The notes below the pieces were generated by a model. It had not been told where the DNA came from. It worked only from the letters and a program-made list of their open reading frames with translations, and searched no databases. DNA of 64,000 nt from RGIG1959 sp045604545 (lineage in GTDB: Bacteria > Bacillota > Clostridia > Oscillospirales > Acutalibacteraceae), in NCBI GenBank assembly GCA_045604545.1, contig JAZUOG010000072.1, positions 1 to 64,000 on the forward strand, written 5' to 3'. This document shows positions 50,196 to 59,448 of this stretch, piece after piece. Position 1 is the stretch's first letter. Every line of letters starts with the position of its first letter. Position numbers and translations under genes: made by a program.

Positions 50196-52592
50196 TTATG
50201 TGATAGGAATAGAGACGGAGTGTGTGTTACGCGTTGTTTTGGGCAAATGATCCGTTTTGTCGGGAGGCGTGATTTGTCGCAATGCATGGTGCAAAACGTC
50301 GTTCATGTGTGATACAGGGATAATATTCAACGATTGTTTCACAACATCGTCCACTTTGTCGAGATCGGCAAGATTGTCCTCGGGGATCAGTACGGTTTTC
50401 ATGCCGTTAACGTAGGCCGCCATCAGCTTTTCTTTCAGCCCGCCGATGGGCAATGCTCGACCGCGAAGAGACAACTCGCCTGTCATGGCGACTTTGCCGC
50501 GTACAGGAATATTGCTGAGTGCCGACAAAATGGCGGTAGCCATAGCAAGACCCGCAGAGGGTCCGTCTTTGGGGACGGCACCTTCTGGTGCATGAAGATG
50601 GATATCGCGATTACGATGGAAATCTTGCGGAAGATCCCACGCCATGGCAATGGAGCGAACATAGCTGATTGCCAGTTGGGCCGATTCTTTCATCACATCG
50701 CCGAGAGAACCGGTCAATTCGATTTTCCCTGTGCCGGGCAATACAGCCACCTCAATGGGAAGCATTTCTCCCCCGACCTTTGTCCAAGCGAGTCCGTTAA
50801 CGACACCGACGGTGTCTTTGTGTTGATCGGAATCGGGTTTGTATTTGACGGCACCTAAGAAATCCGACAGTGAACTGACTGTTACGACATCCTCGCCGTT
50901 TACGAGTCGTTTGGCGGCTTGTCGGCAAATTTTGCCGATACAGCGTTCCAACTGACGGACACCGGCTTCTCTGGTATAGCCGTCAATCAGCAAACGAAGC
51001 TGTTTGTCGGAAATTTTCAGATTTTTCGATGTTAATCCGTTTTGCGCAAATTGCTTTTTCAAAAGATGCTTTTTGGTAATGTGGAATTTCTCTTCTGCTG
51101 TATAACTCGACAAGGTGATGATATCCATGCGATCGTACAACGGTCCGGGGATCGCAGATGGATCGTTTGCGGTTGTGATGAAAATGACTTTTGAAAGATC
51201 AAAGGGAATCTCTACATAATGGTCAACAAAGCTGTGGTTTTGTTCGGCATCAAGCACTTCCAATAAAGCGGACGACGGATCGCCGCGAAAATCGTTGCCC
51301 ATCTTGTCGATTTCGTCGAGAAGAATCAAAGGATTAGCGGTCTTGGCTTGCTTGACGGCCGTCATGATGCGTCCCATCATAGCGCCGATATACGTTTTTC
51401 TGTGACCGCGGATATCGGACTCGTCGCGGACACCGCCGAGAGATACGCGAACGTATTCCCTGCCCATTGCGCCGGCAATCGAACGAACGATGGAGGTTTT
51501 GCCGACACCGGGAGGACCGACAAGGCACAAAACCTGCGCACTGCGTGCGTCGGTAAGTTGCCAGACGGCCATCAATTCGAGAATGCGTTCTTTTACTTCC
51601 TGCATACCATAGTGATCTTTATTCAGTGTTTTCTCTGCGGCGCGGAGATCGGTTTTATCGGTGGAATACACGCCCCACGGAAGGTCCAAAACCGTGTCGA
51701 TATAGTTTCTCACCACGGTTGCTTCGTGAGAACCGGAAGGCATTTTTACCAGTTTGGTGACTTCTTTTTCAAGCTTCTCTCTTGCGGCAGCAGACAATGC
51801 GGTTGCCGCCATTCTTTCGCGGTATTCAGTCGCTTCTTCGATCGGTGATTCGTGCTCGCCGAGTTCTTCCGCGATGGCTTTCATCTGTTCGCGAAGATAG
51901 TATTCTTTTTGATTTTGTTCGACTTGCTCGTGAACACGATTTTGGATATCTTGTTCCAACGCTAAAATGGCGTCTTCCCGCTCAAGCAAAACTAGCAGTT
52001 GCTCCATTCGCTTTGAAACAGAGGCAGTAGATAACAACCGTTGTTTTTCGTCGATGGAAAACGGAATATTGGTGGCGATAAAATCGGCAAGTTCTCCTGC
52101 ACGTTCGATGGAATGGACAGCCGTAACCATGTCTTGCGTAACATTTGCGGACAACTCGGAGTAGGTTTCAAATCGTGCGCGGCAACCGCGAATAAAAGCG
52201 CGTTCTTTGAGAGGATCGGATACACGAGGCTCAGCCAAACGGATTACCTGCGCCATCATAAACGGCTCGGATTGTGTCACCGAGCACAGCATGGCACGAT
52301 AACACCCTTCAACCATAACGCGTAGCGTGTCCCCTTGTGCACGTAATACCTGGCGGATTTTGGCGACAACGCCGACGGTGTGAAGGTTGTCGGCGGTGGG
52401 ATCTTCTTGTGTCATATCGCGTTGCGTTACAAGGAAAATGGTTTGCTCGTGTTGCATCGATTCACTGAGGGCGGCAATTGATTTTTGTCGACCGACATCA
52501 AAGTGAACGGGAACGTCCGGAAATACAACAAGCCCTCTCAGCGCGAGAACCGGCAAGGTTTCGTTAGCTCTTTCCCCTTTTTTGACAATCAT
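50196..52592 (-). CDS. lon: ATP-dependent protease Lon
   Basis: Homo-oligomeric AAA+ serine protease for misfolded and regulatory proteins. 798 residues: N-terminal substrate domain (LPVLALRGLVVFPDVPVHFD), AAA module with Walker A GPPGVGKTS and Walker B LILLDEIDKM, and the protease domain with the Ser-Lys dyad, Ser in PKDGPSAGLAMATA and Lys in GGLKEKLMAAYVNGMK. The ATG at 52592 was chosen for AAAGGAG about 10 bases upstream; the frame is open 16 codons further. Between clpX and ysxC. Confidence 0.96.
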   Translation of the reverse strand: MIVKKGERANETLPVLALRGLVVFPDVPVHFDVGRQKSIAALSESMQHEQTIFLVTQRDMTQEDPTADNLHTVGVVAKIRQVLRAQGDTLRVMVEGCYRAMLCSVTQSEPFMMAQVIRLAEPRVSDPLKERAFIRGCRARFETYSELSANVTQDMVTAVHSIERAGELADFIATNIPFSIDEKQRLLSTASVSKRMEQLLVLLEREDAILALEQDIQNRVHEQVEQNQKEYYLREQMKAIAEELGEHESPIEEATEYRERMAATALSAAAREKLEKEVTKLVKMPSGSHEATVVRNYIDTVLDLPWGVYSTDKTDLRAAEKTLNKDHYGMQEVKERILELMAVWQLTDARSAQVLCLVGPPGVGKTSIVRSIAGAMGREYVRVSLGGVRDESDIRGHRKTYIGAMMGRIMTAVKQAKTANPLILLDEIDKMGNDFRGDPSSALLEVLDAEQNHSFVDHYVEIPFDLSKVIFITTANDPSAIPGPLYDRMDIITLSSYTAEEKFHITKKHLLKKQFAQNGLTSKNLKISDKQLRLLIDGYTREAGVRQLERCIGKICRQAAKRLVNGEDVVTVSSLSDFLGAVKYKPDSDQHKDTVGVVNGLAWTKVGGEMLPIEVAVLPGTGKIELTGSLGDVMKESAQLAISYVRSIAMAWDLPQDFHRNRDIHLHAPEGAVPKDGPSAGLAMATAILSALSNIPVRGKVAMTGELSLRGRALPIGGLKEKLMAAYVNGMKTVLIPEDNLADLDKVDDVVKQSLNIIPVSHMNDVLHHALRQITPPDKTDHLPKTTRNTHSVSIPIT

Positions 52593-52616
52593 ATTATCGG
52601 GACTCCTTTGAACTTT

Positions 52617-52663
52617 AAAAAGACAGACAGTGCGGGTCAAAAAACGAACCGACTGTCTGTCTT
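52617..52663 (-). terminator. Attenuator/terminator between clpX and lon
   Basis: A 12-bp stem (AGACAGACAGT with ACTGTCTGTCT, 52621-52631 and 52652-52662) with a large loop and a short T run on the - strand. Read-through into lon is likely partial. Confidence 0.65.
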
Positions 52664-52679
52664 GTAATCTGTTTGTAGA

Positions 52680-53990
52680 TTAAGCGGTGACCTTTTTCTT
52701 TTGAGGTCTGGTTTTGGTGGCAGTCTTCAAGCGCGAAGGCTTGCGTTCGGGATTATAAACAAACTCGGGATCACCGACGCGGTCGACAACAGCTTTTGTA
52801 ATCACGATCTTTTCAATCGTGTGGTCGGAAGGGACAGCAAACATGAATTCAGTGAGAAGGCCTTCCATTACAGAACGTAAACCGCGCGCACCGGTGTTCA
52901 ATTCGATGGTTTTCTCGACAATCGCCACAAGCGCATCTTCCGTGAACTCCAATTCCACACCGTCAAGCTCAAAAAGACGTTTGTATTGTTTGAGCAAGGC
53001 GTTTTTGGGTTCGACAAGAATTTTGACAAGTGCTTCGGTGTCCAAAGCGGACAATGCCGTTACCACGGGCATTCTGCCGACCAGCTCGGGAATCAGACCG
53101 TACTTGATCAAATCCTGCGGAATCACCTGCGAGTAAAGATTACTCAGTTGCATTTCCTTTTTAGATCTGACCGAGTTGCCAAAGCCGAGGGAACCGGAAG
53201 CTACGCGTTTTTCAACAATCTTTTCAATACCGTCAAATGCACCACCCAAAATAAAGAGGATATTGGAGGTGTCGATTTGAATGAAATCTTGTTGAGGATG
53301 CTTTCTTCCTCCTCCAGGAGGAACGTTGGCAACGGTTCCTTCAACGATTTTGAGCAGTGCCTGCTGAACGCCTTCGCCGCTGACATCGCGGGTGATCGAA
53401 GGATTTTCGCTTCGACGGGCAATTTTATCGATTTCATCGATATAAATAATGCCGCGTTGTGCGCGTTGAACATTGCCGCCGGAAGCTTGAATCAAACGCA
53501 GCAGAATGTTTTCGACGTCTTCACCGACATACCCCGCTTCGGTAAGCGTTGTAGCGTCGGTGATGGCAAACGGAACATCCAGAATTTTGGCAAGAGTTTG
53601 TGCAAGAGCCGTTTTTCCGACGCCGGTCGGACCGAGAAGAAGAACGTTACTCTTTCCAAACTCCATGTCCGATTCTTTTCCGAAATAAATGCGCTTATAG
53701 TGGTTATAAACAGCAACGGATAATGCGACTTTGGCATCATCTTGACCGATGACGTATTCATCGAGACCGTTTTTGATCTCCATCGGTGTCGGAAGGTACG
53801 CGGGAATGTCGTCGTTTTTATCGCGTTTGGAGCGAGATGCAGGCTCGCCGATGCTATCAGCGAGAATATCCTGGCAAAGCCCAACGCATTCATTGCAGAT
53901 ATATACGCCGGGACCTGCAATCAACTGAATGACATCGTTTTGCGATTTTCCGCAAAATGAACAGAAAATCTCATCGTTGTTTTTCGGCAT
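52680..53990 (-). CDS. clpX: ATP-dependent Clp protease ATP-binding subunit ClpX
   Basis: Unfoldase partner of ClpP. 436 residues: N-terminal zinc-binding domain with CSFCGKSQ and CNECVGLC, AAA module with Walker A GPTGVGKTALAQ, Walker B IIYIDEIDKIA, and the RKHPQQDFIQIDTSNILFI region. A basic C-terminal tail (KKKVTA end) is slightly longer than usual. GGAGCG precedes the ATG. Immediately downstream of clpP. Confidence 0.97.
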   Translation of the reverse strand: MPKNNDEIFCSFCGKSQNDVIQLIAGPGVYICNECVGLCQDILADSIGEPASRSKRDKNDDIPAYLPTPMEIKNGLDEYVIGQDDAKVALSVAVYNHYKRIYFGKESDMEFGKSNVLLLGPTGVGKTALAQTLAKILDVPFAITDATTLTEAGYVGEDVENILLRLIQASGGNVQRAQRGIIYIDEIDKIARRSENPSITRDVSGEGVQQALLKIVEGTVANVPPGGGRKHPQQDFIQIDTSNILFILGGAFDGIEKIVEKRVASGSLGFGNSVRSKKEMQLSNLYSQVIPQDLIKYGLIPELVGRMPVVTALSALDTEALVKILVEPKNALLKQYKRLFELDGVELEFTEDALVAIVEKTIELNTGARGLRSVMEGLLTEFMFAVPSDHTIEKIVITKAVVDRVGDPEFVYNPERKPSRLKTATKTRPQKKKVTA

Positions 53991-54034
53991 TGTCGAGCGC
54001 TCCTTTCGATGAAATTACGAACACAAAGAACGGA

Positions 54035-54622
54035 TTACACACGCTTGGAAATAACATTATCGATCAAGCCGTACTCTTTGGCTTTTTCAGCGGACATATA
54101 GTTGTCGCGTTCGGTATCCGCTTCGATCTTTTCGAGAGGCTGACCGGTCATCTCCGACAACATTTGATTCATTTTACCGCGAATATACAGGATATGATCG
54201 GCGTGAATCTTGATGTCAGTGGCTTGACCCTGTGTACCGCCGAGAGGCTGGTGGATCATGATTTCGCTGTTGGGAAGGGCAAAACGCTTACCTTTTGTGC
54301 CCGCCGCAAGCAGGAAAGCACCCATGCTGGCGGCCATACCGATGCAGGTGGTCACAACATCGCATTTGATGAATTGCATGGTGTCGTAAATCGCCATGCC
54401 CGAGGTAACGGAACCACCGGGGCTGTTGATATACAGGTGAATATCCTTATCGGGATCTTGACCTTCAAGATAAAGCAATTGCGCGACAATCAACGAAGCT
54501 GTTGTGTCATTCACCTGATCGGAGAGCAAAATGATTCGATCGTTTAACAAACGGGAGAAAATATCGTACGATCTTTCACCGTGACCTGTTTGTTCAACAA
54601 CATACGGAATAACACTACTCAT
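54035..54622 (-). CDS. clpP: ATP-dependent Clp protease proteolytic subunit ClpP
   Basis: Barrel-shaped serine protease that serves ClpX and ClpC. 195 residues with the catalytic triad Ser99 (GMAASMGA), His124 (IMIHQPLGG) and Asp173 (TERDNYMSA). The short propeptide is typical. AAAGGAAAGGTG precedes the ATG. Between tig and clpX; no CtsR-like heptads were found in front of it, unlike the clpC operon. Confidence 0.97.
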   Translation of the reverse strand: MSSVIPYVVEQTGHGERSYDIFSRLLNDRIILLSDQVNDTTASLIVAQLLYLEGQDPDKDIHLYINSPGGSVTSGMAIYDTMQFIKCDVVTTCIGMAASMGAFLLAAGTKGKRFALPNSEIMIHQPLGGTQGQATDIKIHADHILYIRGKMNQMLSEMTGQPLEKIEADTERDNYMSAEKAKEYGLIDNVISKRV

Positions 54623-54684
54623 AACAGTACACCTTTCCTTTCGTTATATCGGCAAGTATGGGACAATCAAATCAGAATATACAA

Positions 54685-55968
54685 TTATTCGGTAACAACG
54701 GCATTTTCTTTGAGGAACTTGAGAGCCTTCTCGACAGCAAGGTCGCGGGACAGATCTTCAGCGGGAACAAAGGTTTTAACCTGCTCAACTTCCATCTTGT
54801 ACATATCGGCATATTTCTGATACTCTGCGTTAAGGTCATCGTCGGAGACGGTGATGTTCTCCGCTTTGACAACCGCTTCAAGAGCAAGGCGGACTTTCAC
54901 CTGACGCTCGGCCTGCTCACGGAAACCTTCTTCAAAAGCTTCCATGTCCATGCCGGTATATTTCATGTAAGTATCAAGGTCAAGACCCTGAGACTGCAGT
55001 CTGTAAGCAAAATCGCGGACATGGTCCTTAACGCGATTCTTGTACATTGCTTCGGGGATTTCTGCGGTCATGCCGTCAGCAAGCTGATCGAGAAGTGCCG
55101 CCTCGAAAGCGTCCTCAGCAGACTTTTCATTGGCTTTTTGCAGACGCTCGCGAATGTCGTTCTTCAGCTCGTCGAGGGTGTCAAACTCACTGCAGTCCTT
55201 CGCAAAGTCGTCATTCAGTTCGGGAAGCTCCTTGGTTTTGATTTCATGCAGCTTGCACTTGAAAACAGCGGCCTTGGCAGCGAGCTCCTCAGCTTGATAA
55301 TCCTCGGGGAACGTAACGTTCACGTCAAATTCCTCGTCGATGGATTTACCGACGATCTGCTCCTCGAAGCCGGGGATAAATTGACCGGAACCGAGCACCA
55401 AAGAATACTTCTCAGCTTTGCCGCCGTCAAAAGCGACATCGTCAACAAAGCCCTCAAAGTCAAACACGACAGTGTCGCCGTCCTGAGCGGCACGACCCTC
55501 AACGGAAACCATGCGAGAGTTGCGCTCCTGGAGCTTCACAAGTTCAGCGGCCACGTCTTCGTCCGTGACAGCGGTAACGGTTTTGGCGGCCTTCAGACCT
55601 TTATAGGCGCCGAGCGTCACTTCGGGCTTAACAGTGATGACCGCTTTGAAAACGAGACCTTCTTTACCGACAGAAACCACATCGAGATCGATTTTATCCT
55701 CGACATATTCGTAGCCGGATTCGGCAATCGCTTCATCAAGAGCGGTCGGATACAGGTCGTTCATGGCATCTTCGTAGAAAACACCTTCACCGTACATCTT
55801 TTCGACAAGGTGACGGGGAGCTTTTCCCTTGCGGAAACCGGGAACGGCCATCTTTTTAATGTTCTTTTTATAAGCCTTGACAACGGCGGCTTCGAAAGCC
55901 TCTGCCCCGACTTCGATCTCCAATTCAATGCGATTGGTTTCTTTGACTGTTGTTGATTTTAAGCTCAT
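54685..55968 (-). CDS. tig: Trigger factor
   Basis: Ribosome-bound chaperone and peptidyl-prolyl isomerase. 427 residues: N-terminal ribosome-binding domain with the signature VPGFRKGKAPRHLVEKMYG, PPIase domain (AQDGDTVVFDFEGFVD), and the helical C-terminal chaperone arms. The ATG at 55968 follows GGAGGA by 6 bases; the frame is open 17 codons earlier. First gene of tig-clpP-clpX-lon-ysxC, so nascent-chain folding and degradation are expressed together. Confidence 0.96.
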   Translation of the reverse strand: MSLKSTTVKETNRIELEIEVGAEAFEAAVVKAYKKNIKKMAVPGFRKGKAPRHLVEKMYGEGVFYEDAMNDLYPTALDEAIAESGYEYVEDKIDLDVVSVGKEGLVFKAVITVKPEVTLGAYKGLKAAKTVTAVTDEDVAAELVKLQERNSRMVSVEGRAAQDGDTVVFDFEGFVDDVAFDGGKAEKYSLVLGSGQFIPGFEEQIVGKSIDEEFDVNVTFPEDYQAEELAAKAAVFKCKLHEIKTKELPELNDDFAKDCSEFDTLDELKNDIRERLQKANEKSAEDAFEAALLDQLADGMTAEIPEAMYKNRVKDHVRDFAYRLQSQGLDLDTYMKYTGMDMEAFEEGFREQAERQVKVRLALEAVVKAENITVSDDDLNAEYQKYADMYKMEVEQVKTFVPAEDLSRDLAVEKALKFLKENAVVTE

Positions 55969-56027
55969 TTTAAGTCCTCCTAACATTGATGTACGATTAT
56001 TCTTCGCGTACATACACAATATTAAAA

Positions 56028-56036
56028 ATTATATCA
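56028..56036 (-). promoter_or_regulatory. tig promoter (extended -10)
   Basis: On the - strand TGATATAAT, an extended -10 element, about 60 bases before the tig ATG; the matching -35 (TGGTAA at 17 bp) is poor, as allowed with an extended -10. Confidence 0.5.
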
Positions 56037-56086
56037 CATCTATATTCATTTTACCAGTCCTTTTTTTAAAAAAACAGCATCAAAAT

Positions 56087-56124
56087 AAAAAAAGTACCGC
56101 ATTTCAGCGTATGAAATGCGGTAC
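56087..56124 (-). terminator. Terminator overlapping the 3' end of the metallophosphoesterase gene
   Basis: A perfect 13-bp stem (56094-56106 with 56112-56124) and 5-base loop, then seven T on the - strand. The gene's last seven codons and its stop lie inside the hairpin. Confidence 0.9.
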
Positions 56125-56796
56125 AAATTGAAGACTGTCACCTGAAACCAGTTGCATGTGTACATTGCGATAGGTTCCGTTAAATGCTTTGGATATAGCG
56201 GCTCTGCCGTGAATGTGACCGTAATACAGTTCGGTAATGCCGAGTTCACAAAGAGCGTCCATCATTTCTTCGCACACGGTTCCTGCAAAAACAGGCGGAT
56301 AGTGTAAAAAAACAATGGGTTTCAGTCCGGCAGAAACGGCATGTTCTACGGACATTTTCAGCCTGCCGATTTCGCGGTTAAGGACCTTTTTGTCGGCGTC
56401 TGCTTCTGCATCGTAGAACCAGCCTCTGGTTCCGCAAACGGCATGTGTTCCGTCGATGTCAAAGCAATCGTTGTGAACAACGGTCAGAGAATCCAAATGA
56501 TGTTCGGCGAAAAATGTGTCCATTTTGCGGCGTGTTTCCCACCAATAATCGTGGTTGCCTTTGAGGAGGAGTTTTCTGCCGGGGAGCTGATGCAAGAACT
56601 CAAAATCGGCAAGTGCTTCTTTCATGGTCATTCCCCACGAAATGTCTCCGGCAATCACCACAACATCGTCGTCTTTGACAATGTTGTTCCAGTGAGAACG
56701 CAAACGGTCAACGTAACCGCTCCAGCCCGGAAAATCATCCATCGGTTTATTGGTGCCGAGGGATAAATGCAGGTCGGCAATCGCATATAACGCCAT
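56104..56796 (-). CDS. Calcineurin-like metallophosphoesterase
   Basis: 230 residues with the full metallophosphoesterase motif set: IADLHLSL (DxH), VIAGDISWGM (GD), LLKGNHDYWW (GNHD), FLHYPP and YGHIHGRA (GHxH). Such proteins of unknown substrate are common in Clostridia. The ATG at 56796 follows GGAGGGGAATG; the frame is open further upstream without a good site. Downstream of thrC on the same strand (35 bases) and probably cotranscribed with it. Confidence 0.88.
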   Translation of the reverse strand: MALYAIADLHLSLGTNKPMDDFPGWSGYVDRLRSHWNNIVKDDDVVVIAGDISWGMTMKEALADFEFLHQLPGRKLLLKGNHDYWWETRRKMDTFFAEHHLDSLTVVHNDCFDIDGTHAVCGTRGWFYDAEADADKKVLNREIGRLKMSVEHAVSAGLKPIVFLHYPPVFAGTVCEEMMDALCELGITELYYGHIHGRAAISKAFNGTYRNVHMQLVSGDSLQFVPHFIR

Positions 56797-56831
56797 TCTT
56801 GCATTCCCCTCCCTCGTATACGATAAGATGA

Positions 56832-58328
56832 TTATTGGATACCGAGCATGGTATAAACGACCTGACGCATGGTTTCTTTGTCGCAAACATCGTCAAAACG
56901 CGGCGTTGCTCCGCGAAGATTCGCAAGAGGAGCAGGCACGACTTCGCCGGAAACCGCGTTGAGCTTTTCGACCTTTTCGAATTCATCAAGATCCGCGCCG
57001 TCTACGTCAAGGGCGTTCAGAACGCTTGCAGAGAATTTATACGGATTGGCGGTTGAGGCGATGACCGTCGGAGTCGTATCTCCGGTACGCTCGGTGTAAT
57101 CGTTGTAAACGCGAAGCGCAACCGCGGTATGGGTATCACACAGATAGCCGTATTTGTCAAAGGTATCTTTAATGGTTTGAGCGGTTTGCTCATCGTCGCA
57201 ACAACCGCCGACAAACAACTCATCAATCGCTTTTTTCACGGAATCGGACACCGTGTATTGTCCTTCTTTGTTCAGAGCGGTCATCAATTCGCGGATTTCG
57301 CCGTCGTTACGACCCGAAAGCTCGTAAAGCAGTCTTTCGAGGTTGGAAGAAATCAAAATATCCATCGACGGAGAGGTGGTCGTGTAGAAATCGCGATTGC
57401 GGTCGTAAACGCCCTTTTCGATGAAATCGGTCAGCACGCGATTGCGATTGGAAGCGCAGATCAGCTTACCGACGGGAAGTCCCATTCTTTTGGCGTAATA
57501 TGCGGCGAGAATATTGCCGAAGTTACCGGTAGGAACCACGACATTCATCGGCTCGCCGTTCTTGAGAGTGCCGTTTTTAACAAGATCACAGTATGCCGAA
57601 ACATAATACACGATCTGAGGAACCAATCTGCCCCAGTTGATGGAGTTGGCACTGGAGAACATCATGCCGTTGTCCGAGAGAACACCCGCAACATCAGCAT
57701 CGGTAAAAATGGTTTTCACGCCGGTTTGAGCATCGTCGAAGTTGCCGCGGATCGCACAAACAGCGACATTGTTGCCTTCTTGTGTTACCATCTGCAGTTT
57801 TTGCATGGGGCTGACGCCCTCTTCGGGATAGAATACCAGAATCTTGGTGTGATCGGCATCGCGGAAGCCTTCCAATGCCGCTTTACCGGTGTCGCCGGAC
57901 GTGGCAACCAGAATGACGATCTCTTTACCGTCCGCCTTTTTCTGCGCGGAAACACGCATCAAATGCGGCAAAATCTGCAAAGCCATATCTTTAAAAGCGC
58001 AGGTCGGACCATGCCACAATTCCAAAATGTGAGCATGATCGCCGAGTGCTTTCAAAGGAGCGATCGCCTCGTGACGGAAGCGCTCGGGAGAGTATGCCGC
58101 TTTGGCGCACTCAGCCACTTCTTCCTCAGTGAAATCGGTCAGATATTTAGAGAGCACGTAGGTAGCTCGCTCTACATACGTTTTGTTTGTCAAAGACACA
58201 ATTTCTTCGGCAGAAAGAGTCGGAAAGGATTCGGGGACAAACAGTCCTCCCTCTTTCGAAATACCTTGTGTAATGGCGTGTGCAGCCGAAACGCTGACGG
58301 CATTATCTCTTGTGCTATGATATTGCAT
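56832..58328 (-). CDS. thrC: Threonine synthase
   Basis: PLP enzyme converting O-phosphohomoserine to threonine. 498 residues, the long (E. coli/yeast-like) form, with YHSTRDNAVSVSAAHAI at the start, the PLP lysine in HGPTCAFKDMALQ, and the phosphate-binding VPTGNFGNILAAYYAK. AGGAGG lies 10 bases before the ATG at 58328; the upstream open frame runs into the promoter. It draws on the same aspartate semialdehyde made by Asd at 44 kb. Confidence 0.96.
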   Translation of the reverse strand: MQYHSTRDNAVSVSAAHAITQGISKEGGLFVPESFPTLSAEEIVSLTNKTYVERATYVLSKYLTDFTEEEVAECAKAAYSPERFRHEAIAPLKALGDHAHILELWHGPTCAFKDMALQILPHLMRVSAQKKADGKEIVILVATSGDTGKAALEGFRDADHTKILVFYPEEGVSPMQKLQMVTQEGNNVAVCAIRGNFDDAQTGVKTIFTDADVAGVLSDNGMMFSSANSINWGRLVPQIVYYVSAYCDLVKNGTLKNGEPMNVVVPTGNFGNILAAYYAKRMGLPVGKLICASNRNRVLTDFIEKGVYDRNRDFYTTTSPSMDILISSNLERLLYELSGRNDGEIRELMTALNKEGQYTVSDSVKKAIDELFVGGCCDDEQTAQTIKDTFDKYGYLCDTHTAVALRVYNDYTERTGDTTPTVIASTANPYKFSASVLNALDVDGADLDEFEKVEKLNAVSGEVVPAPLANLRGATPRFDDVCDKETMRQVVYTMLGIQ

Positions 58329-58361
58329 AATACTTCGACCTCCTCGAAAATTACTTATCAT

Positions 58362-58390
58362 ATTCTAATACATATTTTGTGTATTGTCAA
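58362..58390 (-). promoter_or_regulatory. thrC promoter
   Basis: On the - strand: TTGACA, 17-bp spacer, TAGAAT, 34 bases before the ATG. Confidence 0.85.
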
Positions 58391-58414
58391 ACAATTATCA
58401 ATAGAATTTAACGG

Positions 58415-58801
58415 TTAAAATGCACGGCGGAGATCCCCTGCCTCATAGGCATCAATCAAATGATCGATCTGTGTGGGAATCATAGGATCGTCATCGGAAA
58501 CCCAGACTTCCACAACATCGAACCGCGGCTGAAGATTGGAGGGATACGCTTGTAAATAATGCGCCGCTGTCCGCAAAAGCTTGCGTTGTTTTGCGAGGGT
58601 TACAGCTTCTTTCGGCTCAATGTAAGAATCATCGGCACGTGTTTTCACTTCAACGAATACCAGTTGCTTGCGATCAACGGCAATGATATCGATTTCACCG
58701 AAACGCGAACGATAATTGGAGGAAAGAACGGTATATCCTTTGTCGCGAAGAAATCTGGCCGCAAGAACTTCTCCTGCCAACCCTTTTGTGGTCATTTCCA
58801 T
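58415..58801 (-). CDS. yraN: YraN/UPF0102 family nuclease-like protein
   Basis: 128 residues with the UPF0102 pattern GLAGEVLAARFLRDKGY, RSRFGEIDIIA and LVFVEVKTRA, the E...D...ExK arrangement of Holliday-junction-resolvase-like nucleases. Activity has not been shown for most members. Directly downstream of rnhB, as in many Firmicutes. Confidence 0.9.
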   Translation of the reverse strand: MEMTTKGLAGEVLAARFLRDKGYTVLSSNYRSRFGEIDIIAVDRKQLVFVEVKTRADDSYIEPKEAVTLAKQRKLLRTAAHYLQAYPSNLQPRFDVVEVWVSDDDPMIPTQIDHLIDAYEAGDLRRAF

Positions 58802-58812
58802 GAATTATCACT

Positions 58813-59430
58813 TCATTTCTTTTCGCGATCAAACAGCTTTTTTAAAAAACTGGGACGATGGCACGGTAAAACACCATGTGCCAAAATCGCATCGCAATGA
58901 GCCTTTGTTCCGTAGCCTTTGTGCGCGGCGAAACCGTACGCAGGATATTGACGGTCGAGGTCGTACATCAGACGATCTCGACTGACTTTGGCAAGCACAG
59001 ATGCGGCGGCAACCGAAGCCGATAACGCATCGCCTTTTATGAGCGGCTGAGCGGGTAAGTTAAGTCCGGGCGGCACTTTGTTACCGTCAACCAACACCAG
59101 GTCCGGTGATACCGACAGTCCGTTTACGGCACGTGTCATCGCTAAAAAAGTGGCTTGCAGGATATTGTAGCGTTCGATCTCTTCAACATCGGCAAAGGCA
59201 ATGCTGTAACTGAGTGCTTTTTCACAAATGACGGGAAACAACGCTTCGCGTTTTTTCTCTGTTAATTTTTTGGAATCGTTGAGGCCTTCGATGATGACGT
59301 CGGGCGGCAGAATAACAGCCGCCGCACAGACAGGACCAGCAAAAGGCCCTCTCCCCGCTTCATCGACACCGCAAAGTAAAAAAGACGTGTCAGAGCGGAA
59401 TTGTTCGTCAAATTCGTGTATATCTTGCAT
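58813..59430 (-). CDS. rnhB: Ribonuclease HII
   Basis: Removes RNA primers and single ribonucleotides from DNA. 205 residues with GVDEAGRGPFAGPVCAAAV, NDSKKLTEKKR and LVDGNKVPPGL, containing the DEDD acids. Upstream of yraN and downstream of rbgA. Confidence 0.95.
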   Translation of the reverse strand: MQDIHEFDEQFRSDTSFLLCGVDEAGRGPFAGPVCAAAVILPPDVIIEGLNDSKKLTEKKREALFPVICEKALSYSIAFADVEEIERYNILQATFLAMTRAVNGLSVSPDLVLVDGNKVPPGLNLPAQPLIKGDALSASVAAASVLAKVSRDRLMYDLDRQYPAYGFAAHKGYGTKAHCDAILAHGVLPCHRPSFLKKLFDREKK

Positions 59431-59448
59431 GGCTATTCTCTTTTCTGA

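Noticed and set aside
54623..54700. CtsR sites in front of clpP
   Set aside because: No TTTGACC-like heptad pairs on either strand in this stretch.
54658..55956. Long + strand open frame (432 codons) opposite trigger factor
   Set aside because: Mirror of tig codon bias; tig has full family motifs on the other strand.
57129..58418. Long + strand open frame over thrC
   Set aside because: Shadow of thrC; thrC has the PLP motif, start site and promoter on the - strand.
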